A DNA stretch of 11,871 nt from positions 1 through 11,871 of the forward strand of contig JABRWB010000045.1 of NCBI GenBank assembly GCA_039961635.1. The letters are read 5' to 3'. Below the pieces are notes generated by a model. That model saw only the letters and a program-made list of their open reading frames with translations. It ran no database searches and was not told the DNA's origin. The stretch is from a bacterium. Lineage in GTDB: Bacteria > 4484-113 > JAGGVC01. Positions 7,254 to 11,871 of the stretch are shown here, piece after piece. A program made the translations under genes and the position numbers. Within the stretch, counting starts at the first letter, position 1. Each line of letters opens with the position of its first letter.

Positions 7254-7622
7254 ATGAAATATGTGGACGGTTTCGTAATAGTCGTTCCGGATGCAAACTT
7301 GAAGCAGTACAGGGAACTGGCTCGCAAGTGCGGCAAGATATGGCGGGAGCACGGCGCGCTCGAATATTTCGAGTGCGTCGGCGATGACCTGGACGTGAAA
7401 AAAATGAAGATTCTCTCGTTCACCAAGCTGGCCAAGGCGAAGGAAGGCGAGGCCGTTGTTTTTTCGTTCGTAGTGTACAAGTCGCGCAAAGACAGGGACA
7501 GGGTGAACGCCGCGGTGATGGCGGACAAGCGTATGAAAAAGATCATGGCGTCGCCGGATTCCTGTCCGTTCGACCCGATGCGGATGGCCATGGGGGGATT
7601 CAAGGTGATGGTCGAGGCGTGA
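7254..7622 (+). CDS. DUF1428 family protein (YbaA-like)
   Basis: The 122-residue product carries the family pattern throughout: MKYVDGFVIVVPDANLKQYR at the N-terminus, WREHGALEYFECVGDD, then FSFVVYKSRKDRDRVNAAVM and DPMRMAMGGFKVMVE at the C-terminus. The family has a dimeric alpha/beta-barrel (ferredoxin-like) fold; its biochemical role is not established, though E. coli YbaA belongs to it. I chose the ATG at 7254 because AAGGAGAT lies 5 bases before it and because it gives the standard start; the longer in-frame start at 7200 would add 18 unrelated residues. The gene follows the ArsR remnant, consistent with a former ArsR-regulated unit, and is intact while its regulator is not. Confidence 0.9.
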   Translation: MKYVDGFVIVVPDANLKQYRELARKCGKIWREHGALEYFECVGDDLDVKKMKILSFTKLAKAKEGEAVVFSFVVYKSRKDRDRVNAAVMADKRMKKIMASPDSCPFDPMRMAMGGFKVMVEA

Positions 7623-7638
7623 AATCCCTTGCCTGGGA

Positions 7639-7665
7639 TTGAAACGCCGCCGCCGCCGGTATAAT
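7639..7665 (+). promoter_or_regulatory. Promoter of tRNA-Ser
   Basis: TATAAT (7660-7665) lies 9 bases before the mature tRNA 5' end. A TTGAAA (7639-7644) upstream has a short 15-base spacer, so the -35 assignment is weak while the -10 is convincing. Confidence 0.65.
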
Positions 7666-7674
7666 GAGCCTTCC

Positions 7675-7766
7675 GGAGAGGTGGCCGAGCGGTTTAAGGC
7701 AGCGGTCTTGAAAACCGCCAGGCGGGGAATCCTGTCTCGTGGGTTCGAATCCCACCCTCTCCGCCA
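7675..7766 (+). tRNA. tRNA-Ser (anticodon UGA), CCA encoded
   Basis: The acceptor stem GGAGAGG (7675-7681) pairs with CCTCTCC (7756-7762), followed by discriminator G and encoded CCA (7764-7766). The anticodon arm is GCGGT-CTTGAAA-ACCGC with TGA at 7709-7711. The T arm is GTGGG-TTCGAAT-CCCAC (7739-7755), and the long variable arm typical of class II tRNA-Ser lies between. It reads UCA (and by wobble other UCN) codons. The gene is complete although a recombinase ORF overlaps it on the other strand, which suggests that integration restored it. Confidence 0.97.
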
Positions 7767-9214
7767 ACGGCCTCTAGACCTGACTTCCCTTGCCTTTCGG
7801 GAAGCCCCATCAATACTAGCTCGAAGCCGCCAGGATAGACAAAAATCTGCCTCACGATGCGCGCCAACTGCCTCTGCGAAACGGATTCAGCCAGAGGCCG
7901 ATTTATATCTCTTATTGCAGCAATCGCGGCCAGTCCTAAGCTTAATTGGCGACCTCGCGCCAGGATTAGCTGGTTGAAGGAATGAATGTCGAGCCATTCC
8001 TCCCTGTTCTCTAGCAGCTCTTGGATGTGCAGGGCGATCTCCGCCGAAACCTCCGGATCCGATCCGGCAGACAGCCGCTTTTCGTGGCCCGCTCTGAAAC
8101 GGGCGATCTCCCCGTCCAGCCAGGCAAGCCTGCTCTCGGCTTCGGCCGCGCCATGAGTTGCCTCCTGGAGCAACTCGTCTTCCCAGGCCAGGATCTTTTT
8201 GTCGCCAGCGAGCTCCGCTATTGCGCCAAGGATCAATTCCTCCGCCCGCTCCGCGCGGATGTGTTTGACGGCCGCTTGTTTCGCCCGCTTGCGATCGCGC
8301 TCCGGCAATTCCGAAGGCCGGATCGCGTAGTAGACATAGTGGTGCCCTTTGCGGCTTGCCCGGTAAGGGACGAGCGGCAACCCCGAAGCCTTGTCGAAAA
8401 GCAATCCGGAGAGCGGGAAGTTGCGACGGCCTCGGCCCTTCGGCCGATCGCCGGCGTGAGATTCGAGCATTTCCTGAACACGTTCGAAGAGATCCGGATC
8501 TACAAGCGAGCCGTTTGCGCCCGGCCACTCACGGCCGTAGGCGTTCTGCAAACCTAGATAGTTGCGGTTGCGGAGAATCCGGGCGATTGTCGTATCGGAG
8601 CGCTTTACGCCCTCGCGGGCAAGCTCGGCAACGACCATCGAAACAACGCCGCATTCCAGGAAGCGGTTGAAGATGAAATCCACATGCGGCCAGGTCTCCG
8701 GATCGCGCTCGAGAGCGCCCTGGCTGTCTAGGCGCGTTCCAAACGGGAGAACGCCACCTGCCCATTGGCCGCGTTCCAGCTTCGAGCGCCGCATAATGTG
8801 CGCCTTCTCGCGGGAGACCACGGGCCAATAAGAGGCGAACAGCATATCTATCTGGTCGAGCATCCAGCCCGCCGCGGTACCCCGGTCGATTTCCGGCTCG
8901 TGAACAAACCGGAGTGTGACGCCGAGCGGCGCCAGGATCTGGTCGCGCATCGGAAAGAAGGACAGGTTGTCGCGGCTTATCCGACTCTTGTCCTTGGCGA
9001 TTACAGCGTCAATTGACCGGGAGCGGGCGAGTTCGAGTACGCGGTTCCAGCCGGGACGATCGAATGTGGTGCCGCTGACGTCAAGGTCGGTTATCGCATC
9101 GATGATCGTGTATCCACGCTCGCGTGCCCAGGCGCGGCACATTTGGACCTGGTGTTCAATGGATGTCTCTTGGCCTTCGAGGCCGGAGATCCGGGCGTAG
9201 AGGGCGGCGCGCAT
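7694..9214 (-). CDS. Large serine recombinase (integrase)
   Basis: It catalyses site-specific integration or excision through a covalent phosphoserine. The resolvase domain (about 1-150) has LYARIS with the nucleophile at S10 and R8, and the Arg cluster KDKSRISRDN (74-83). A recombinase domain follows (about 160-260; GGVLPFGTRLD, ILRNRNYLGLQ). The next region (PLSGLLFDKASGLPLVPYRA, about 267-286) has the shape of the usual zinc ribbon but lacks its Cys. A charged helical, probably coiled-coil, segment (about 350-410) and LARIVRQIFVYPGGFELVL close the protein. Residues 484-506 are the antisense reading of the tRNA gene, ending at TAA 7696-7694. The ATG at 9214 lies 3 bases after the chaperone stop with only a weak SD, suggesting translational coupling. 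Base composition is G+C-rich, unlike the TAC genes. Confidence 0.92.
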   Translation of the reverse strand: MRAALYARISGLEGQETSIEHQVQMCRAWARERGYTIIDAITDLDVSGTTFDRPGWNRVLELARSRSIDAVIAKDKSRISRDNLSFFPMRDQILAPLGVTLRFVHEPEIDRGTAAGWMLDQIDMLFASYWPVVSREKAHIMRRSKLERGQWAGGVLPFGTRLDSQGALERDPETWPHVDFIFNRFLECGVVSMVVAELAREGVKRSDTTIARILRNRNYLGLQNAYGREWPGANGSLVDPDLFERVQEMLESHAGDRPKGRGRRNFPLSGLLFDKASGLPLVPYRASRKGHHYVYYAIRPSELPERDRKRAKQAAVKHIRAERAEELILGAIAELAGDKKILAWEDELLQEATHGAAEAESRLAWLDGEIARFRAGHEKRLSAGSDPEVSAEIALHIQELLENREEWLDIHSFNQLILARGRQLSLGLAAIAAIRDINRPLAESVSQRQLARIVRQIFVYPGGFELVLMGLPERQGKSGLEAVGGEGGIRTHETGFPAWRFSRPLP

Positions 9215-9217
9215 TAT

Positions 9218-9679
9218 CTATTCCGATTGATCCTGTAATGCTTTTAATTCTTCTAAGGTTTTCCTTTTCTCCAGCTCGCGGAAATTAATCGATGGAAGCA
9301 AGATCGGGCCAACCGGTGAAATGCCTGTCATATTTGCCACCAATCCCCTGCAAAAGCTATAGGTGATCGGTAGGCAATTCCCATGCAGGAATTCGTCGAT
9401 TTTATCGCTTTCGAGATCTGTAGGGAACTTGAAAAAACTTGAAATCCCGAGCATGATTTCAATTATGCAATCAGCGGCGGCTGCCGAATACTTTACCGTC
9501 AACGAAACCTGATACTCCGCTTCATCTTGTTCCGAAACGAACATAGCGTAATCTATGGCGGGAACGTGTTCAGAAGCAGCGATGTCCTCTTGCTGAACGC
9601 TTCTGAAGAGCTGGCTGTAATTCCAAAGAGTGAATTTAAGCGGCTTTATCAAAGCTAACAAGCTCGAGTCCCCGTTCAT
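9218..9679 (-). CDS. SecB-like chaperone of a TAC system
   Basis: The 153-residue product resembles SecB. The strand region YQVSLTVKYSAA, then CIIEIMLGISSFFKF, is followed by the most typical part: a helix DKIDEFLHGNCLPITYSFCR, then GLVANMTGISPVGPILLPSI and NFREL, matching SecB's pattern of an Asn/Pro helix, Y..R..I, and LP.(V/I)NF near the C-terminus. SecB-type chaperones hold unfolded chains. In TAC systems the chaperone binds the C-terminal segment of an aggregation-prone antitoxin and lets it fold and neutralise the toxin. The ATG at 9679 is preceded by GAGGTG at 4 bases. The start overlaps the antitoxin gene by 44 bases. The gene is third in the operon, as in the known HigB-HigA-SecB order of Mycobacterium tuberculosis (Rv1955-Rv1957). 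A housekeeping SecB is less likely given this context. Confidence 0.82.
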   Translation of the reverse strand: MNGDSSLLALIKPLKFTLWNYSQLFRSVQQEDIAASEHVPAIDYAMFVSEQDEAEYQVSLTVKYSAAAADCIIEIMLGISSFFKFPTDLESDKIDEFLHGNCLPITYSFCRGLVANMTGISPVGPILLPSINFRELEKRKTLEELKALQDQSE

Positions 9680-10061
9680 CTTTCACCTCGTGCATGTCTA
9701 TCGAACAATACACGCGCTTATACTCAGATCCATAATGCTTGCCTTGCCAACAAGTCGACGTTATGTACGATGCAAGAGCTGAATCGCACTCAGAAAACGC
9801 GAACTCGAAGCTGAGATCCAAAGCTTTCGCCAATCGCTCCAGGGTTAGCAGCGTAGGATTCAGATTCTTTTCAAAGAGCTGGCTTATATAAGCTGAGCTT
9901 GCGCCCATCGCTTTCGCCAAATCGCTGTAATTCATGCCCTTGGCCTGGAGAGCTTCCTCACATTTGAGCATAAATTGCAGCGTTTTTGCCGCGGCGCGTC
10001 CCCGAGGACTCTCGGCTAATTCGGCAAAATACTCCTTGCTGTACTTTACTCTGCGGCCCAT
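9636..10061 (-). CDS. XRE-family HigA-like antitoxin with C-terminal extension
   Basis: The 141-residue product has a helix-turn-helix domain at about 32-85 (EEALQAKGMNYSDLAKAMGA, SSAYISQLFEKNLNPTLLTL, ERLAKALDLSFEFAF), the Cro/C1 type found in HigA antitoxins. It should bind the operon promoter and the toxin. Residues 90-141 form an extension with exposed aromatics (W105, Y110, Y114, Y118) and ending ELVSFDKAA. In TAC systems an extension at this place (chaperone addiction domain) makes the antitoxin depend on its SecB-like chaperone; calling this stretch such a domain is inference from position and context. The ATG at 10061 overlaps the toxin end by 16 bases, with AGGGGAT upstream. Its last codons overlap the chaperone gene. 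Confidence 0.85.
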   Translation of the reverse strand: MGRRVKYSKEYFAELAESPRGRAAAKTLQFMLKCEEALQAKGMNYSDLAKAMGASSAYISQLFEKNLNPTLLTLERLAKALDLSFEFAFSECDSALASYITSTCWQGKHYGSEYKRVYCSIDMHEVKDERGLELVSFDKAA

Positions 10062-10546
10062 TCTTGATCATCCCCTAGGTCAACAACTTCATCTTCCTGT
10101 TCTTCTTCCTCATCCAATTTAAGGGCAGCGATAGCTTCAAGGCTGCCATGCTCCTCAATTCGCCTATTGAGTTGCTTGGCTCTTCTTTCTGCATTTCGCT
10201 TATCCCTTAAAGGTGTTTCTCTGGAATCTTTGTCGAATGCATGCAGCAGAATAATGTTGGAGTTCCTAACCAAACAAAGAATGCGAAGATTGCGCTCCTT
10301 ACGTTTGTGCTTGAAGTCCGAAAGCCTTGGATTGGTTCCCTGCATGCTCAATTCGAACTTCTTCTTGGTTATCCGAGCTAGCTCGTCTATGTTCTTTTTG
10401 CTGATTTCACCAAGAAGACCAAGCACCTCTTCCTGCATGGCTTTGCCGATTTTCAACTCCTGGAACCAGCTGGCCAGTTGTTTAAGTCCACGCCATACCC
10501 AAATGGAATGAACACCCGGTTGAAGCAATTCGACCAGCGGACTCAA
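10046..10546 (-). CDS. HigB/RelE-type (Gp49-like) toxin
   Basis: The 166-residue product fits the phage Gp49-like/HigB family of ribosome-associated mRNA interferases. The core NLRILCLVRNSNIILLHAFD (86-105) followed by KDSRETP..RDKRNAERRAK matches the family pattern RILY.....I.LLHAF.KK...TP...I..A..R. FELS (64-67) stands where the family has WELR. It would cleave mRNA on the ribosome unless bound by the antitoxin. Beyond about residue 143 is an unusual acidic tail (LDEEEEQEDEVVDLGDDQEW). The start is TTG at 10546, with GAGGTG 5 bases before it; no ATG in the frame gives the full domain. It is the first gene of the operon, the usual toxin-first order of higBA. The tail overlaps the antitoxin start. 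Confidence 0.82.
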   Translation of the reverse strand: MSPLVELLQPGVHSIWVWRGLKQLASWFQELKIGKAMQEEVLGLLGEISKKNIDELARITKKKFELSMQGTNPRLSDFKHKRKERNLRILCLVRNSNIILLHAFDKDSRETPLRDKRNAERRAKQLNRRIEEHGSLEAIAALKLDEEEEQEDEVVDLGDDQEWAAE

Positions 10547-10567
10547 GCTCGCACCTCGATGCCCGCG

Positions 10568-10580
10568 GGTATACTATACC
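10568..10580 (-). promoter_or_regulatory. Palindromic operator overlapping the -10 box of the TAC operon
   Basis: GGTATA-C-TATACC (plus strand) is a perfect inverted repeat with one central base. Read on the minus strand it contains TATAGT (10578-10573), a good -10 box 27 bases before the TTG start and about 16 bases ahead of the SD. No good -35 is present, which fits a weak or extended regulation. Position suggests autorepression by the antitoxin. Confidence 0.55.
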
Positions 10581-10596
10581 ACCTTACGGTTGAAAA

Positions 10597-10644
10597 TATT
10601 AACATATAACTTAAATCGAGATTTTCACGAGGTTATTAACATAT
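10597..10644. repeat. 11-bp direct repeat in an A+T-rich spacer
   Basis: TATTAACATAT occurs at 10597-10607 and 10634-10644, each followed by an AAC. The 107-base spacer between the thermonuclease stop and the TAC start is strongly A+T-rich. The repeats could be regulatory sites upstream of the TAC promoter or a chance product of base composition. Confidence 0.4.
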
Positions 10645-10653
10645 CAACATTGA

Positions 10654-11343
10654 CTAGTCGCTCCACAGATTCAGCTTCTCTTCCTTCGCCTTTTCCTGCG
10701 CGGCCTTGAAGCGGTCCACGTACTTCACGTTTGGCGGGATCGTGAGCAGCACGGCGTAGCCGTAGCGGACGAGCTGCGCGTTGACCATGAACTTCCCGTC
10801 CTTGTCCTCGGCCCAAACATAGCCGAGAATGCGGCCATACTTGTCGCGGCGGTCCACGTCGAACTCGATTGTTAGCTTGCGCCCTTCAAGGAGCTTCTCA
10901 TTGAATTTTGTGGCTTCAACGGCCCAGGGATCGGGCGGGCCGTCCGGATAGTGCATCTCCGGCGTGTCTATTCCGATGTAGCGCACCTTGTCGACAGCTC
11001 CCATGAACTCGACCTCGATCGTGTCGCCGTCTACCACTCGCGAAAGCTCGATTGGGACCAGATCGGGAGTGTCGTCTGTCGCTGGCTCTTCTGGTGCGTT
11101 ATCCTTTGGTTTGGAACTGCTATCTGGGGAGCCGGGATTGCACACGGAACAGGGCGAATACCCGCGGGCAACAGCGTCGTCGATGTCGATAGCGATTTTG
11201 GACTTTTTCAGGTATCGACAACTGCCCAAGTGGTACTTTGCGCCGGTCTTTGTGATGTAAACCGTTCTGCCAGCTAGCGCGAACGTCGTTAGGGCTATTG
11301 TGGCAACTAGCCCAATGGCAACAGCAATCCCCAGTTTCCTCAT
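10654..11343 (-). CDS. Secreted thermonuclease-family (SNase) protein with Cys/His module
   Basis: The ATG at 11343, 7 bases after GGAGA, gives 229 residues; the longer in-frame start would add 12 residues and place the signal peptide inside. Residues 1-25 (MRKLGIAVAIGLVATIALTT, then FALAG) are a Sec signal peptide. Residues 26-70 form a small module with YHLGSCRYLKK and GYSPCSVCNP (H38, C42, C65, C68), probably metal-binding or disulfide-linked, known from other bacterial SNase-like proteins. A Pro/Ser/Asp-rich linker leads to the nuclease domain (about 96-229): VVDGDTIEV (D106), VRYIGIDTPE (R121, E129) and KYGRILGYVW (R171), matching the R35/E43/R87 catalytic set of staphylococcal nuclease. 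It should cut DNA or RNA with Ca2+ outside the cytoplasm. It may be island cargo or host; the border is not visible. Confidence 0.92.
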   Translation of the reverse strand: MRKLGIAVAIGLVATIALTTFALAGRTVYITKTGAKYHLGSCRYLKKSKIAIDIDDAVARGYSPCSVCNPGSPDSSSKPKDNAPEEPATDDTPDLVPIELSRVVDGDTIEVEFMGAVDKVRYIGIDTPEMHYPDGPPDPWAVEATKFNEKLLEGRKLTIEFDVDRRDKYGRILGYVWAEDKDGKFMVNAQLVRYGYAVLLTIPPNVKYVDRFKAAQEKAKEEKLNLWSD

Positions 11344-11465
11344 GCCGGTTCTCCAAAAATGAGTTGCACAATAGACCAATGGCGCGCTTAGCCGCGCGTC
11401 ACCGGTTCCACATACAAACCTGTCTCACTCATCAAAGGATGCAGCGCCCCTGGGGCTTTGGAGGA

Positions 11466-11495
11466 ACTTTACTGCGCGGAGGGCAGCATTGTCAA
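11466..11495 (-). promoter_or_regulatory. Candidate promoter of the thermonuclease gene (proximal)
   Basis: On the minus strand TTGACA (11495-11490) is followed, after 18 bases, by TAAAGT (11471-11466). The -35 is perfect and the -10 is moderate. It would give a leader of about 115 bases before the ATG at 11343. Confidence 0.45.
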
Positions 11496-11534
11496 CTTCT
11501 GGTGGATGGCGGTTCGAGTAAACTGAAAATGAGA

Positions 11535-11582
11535 GACGCTCCCCCTTTCGGAAGAGCGTCGGGCCCGGGCCGCAGACCCGGG
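11535..11582 (-). other. Tandem G+C-rich hairpins in the thermonuclease upstream region
   Basis: Read on the minus strand, CCCGGG (11582-11577) pairs with CCCGGG (11569-11564), and then an 11-bp stem (11560-11550 with 11545-11535) closes a GAAA tetraloop. The second stem has G-U pairs in the minus-strand RNA but C-A mismatches in the plus-strand RNA, so it is built for minus-strand transcription. It starts about 10 bases after the predicted start of the distal promoter. A weak T-rich stretch follows, not a full U-tract. It could be an attenuator, an mRNA-protecting leader or a small RNA. Confidence 0.5.
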
Positions 11583-11595
11583 GGATGTCACTGAT

Positions 11596-11625
11596 ATAAT
11601 ACCCATCGCCCGAGCAAACTGTCAA
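11596..11625 (-). promoter_or_regulatory. Candidate distal promoter facing the thermonuclease gene
   Basis: On the minus strand a perfect TTGACA (11625-11620) and TATTAT (11601-11596) are 18 bases apart. It would transcribe the tandem hairpins and then the thermonuclease gene. Confidence 0.6.
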
Positions 11626-11628
11626 GTA

Positions 11629-11664
11629 TTTGGACACGAATTCGGACATTTTTTTGGACGCCCA
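11629..11664 (+). repeat. Three tandem 12-bp repeats (TTYGGAC), possible insertion-sequence end
   Basis: TTTGGACACGAA, TTCGGACATTTT and TTTGGACGCCCA follow one another at 11629, 11641 and 11653, with GGAC exactly 12 bases apart. They begin just after TGTCAA (11620-11625). A TGT terminus with regularly spaced subterminal repeats recalls ends of IS21-type elements; that link is from memory and no transposase is visible here. The repeats could also be operator half-sites for the NYN or thermonuclease gene. Confidence 0.45.
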
Positions 11665-11686
11665 GCCTGTCATTCTGAGAGCTTCT

Positions 11687-11871
11687 ATGACTCGAGTAAT
11701 TGCTTACATCGACGGCTTTAATCTCTATCACGGGATAAAGGACAAGTTTGGCCGGAAGTACTTGTGGATGAACTTAGCGGAAATGGTTAGGCTAATACTG
11801 AAGCCCGGCCAACAACTCCTTGCCGTGAAATACTGCACCACAAGGGCACTTGATCCTCGTAGCGAACGGCG
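11687..11871 (+). CDS. NYN-domain (PIN-like, LabA/DUF88) protein, 5' part
   Basis: From the ATG at 11687 the frame stays open to the window end (61 codons). The start MTRVIAYIDGFNLYHGIKDK, then KYLWMNLAEMVRLILKPGQQ and LLAVKYCTTRALDPRSER, matches the NYN family: the hydrophobic strand plus D-G-FNLYHG carries the first catalytic Asp of this PIN-like RNase fold, and K(Y) in the next strand followed by T/S-R fits too. Such proteins are presumed ribonucleases acting on RNA; the substrate here is unknown. GAGAG about 5 bases before the ATG is a weak SD. It is divergent from the thermonuclease gene and is cut by the window edge, so completeness cannot be judged. Confidence 0.85.
   Translation, partial: MTRVIAYIDGFNLYHGIKDKFGRKYLWMNLAEMVRLILKPGQQLLAVKYCTTRALDPRSER

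Larger units (their letters stand above)
7694..10546. mobile_element. Visible part of an integrated element at tRNA-Ser (recombinase plus TAC operon)
   Basis: A large serine recombinase abuts and overlaps a tRNA gene, the typical layout of an integrative element at its attachment site. A four-gene minus-strand operon (toxin, antitoxin, SecB-like chaperone, recombinase) is contiguous with it, and the three TAC genes are more A+T-rich than their surroundings. No second copy of the tRNA 3' end is found within the window, so the right boundary lies beyond it or the site uses too short an identity to see. The given right limit is only the end of the operon. Confidence 0.5.

Noticed and set aside
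7639-7977. Plus-strand frame through the tRNA (EVAERFKAAVLKTARRG...)
   Set aside because: This is the well-known false translation of a tRNA-Ser gene.
8021-8557. Plus-strand 178-codon open frame
   Set aside because: Shadow of the serine recombinase in G+C-rich DNA.
10560-10654. Hairpin terminator after the thermonuclease gene
   Set aside because: CTCG motifs in 10615-10633 are direct, not inverted, and no stem with a U-tract could be built.
11629-11664. 12-bp repeats as a CRISPR array
   Set aside because: Units are too short, directly adjacent and without spacers.
11425-11673. Minus-strand 82-codon open frame
   Set aside because: Covers the promoters, hairpins and repeats; no RBS and no family resemblance.
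9218-11871. Search for attR (second copy of the tRNA-Ser 3' end)
   Set aside because: No stretch resembling the T arm and acceptor end of the tRNA was found to the right, so no island end is called.

Overview
The window looks like a chromosomal segment of a diderm (Gram-negative-type) bacterium of moderately high G+C content. The diderm reading rests on two lipoproteins with lipobox cysteines, a secreted thermonuclease and a GspE/PilB-type N-terminal domain. No gene fixes the phylum, so I leave it open. Most genes have a Shine-Dalgarno site, but one divergent pair seems to be leaderless.

Host part (1-7766). The 3' end of a Tyr-rich secreted or surface protein closes with a near-perfect UUCG-loop terminator. 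The conserved rpsO-pnp pair follows behind a consensus sigma70 promoter, then a small Gly/Asp-rich lipoprotein and a terminator. On the minus strand lie a fumarylacetoacetate-hydrolase-family enzyme and, 3 bases downstream, an unrecognised protein that ends in a GspE_N/MshEN domain. Divergent from these is an orphan ZnuA-like metal-binding lipoprotein in which two of the usual ligand histidines are tyrosines. A decayed ArsR-type regulator, an intact DUF1428 protein and a complete tRNA-Ser(UGA) follow.

Accessory part (from the tRNA rightwards). A large serine recombinase reads on the minus strand into the tRNA gene, which marks the tRNA as the likely integration site of an island. Immediately upstream of the recombinase, in one tight operon of overlapping genes, are a HigB/RelE-type toxin, an XRE-family antitoxin and a SecB-like chaperone. 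This is the layout of a toxin-antitoxin-chaperone (TAC) system. The TAC genes are visibly more A+T-rich than the recombinase and the host genes. A palindrome overlaps the likely -10 box of the toxin gene, as expected for autoregulation.

Further right is a secreted thermonuclease with a Cys/His module. Upstream of it is a roughly 340-base leader region with two candidate promoters and two strong hairpins that form better in the minus-strand RNA. Next come three 12-base repeats that may be an insertion-sequence end, and the start of a NYN-domain protein cut by the window edge. The far end of the island is not visible. The best candidates for new biology are the recombinase-coupled TAC operon, the Tyr/Tyr/His/Asp metal site of the binding protein, and the leaderless divergent promoter pair.
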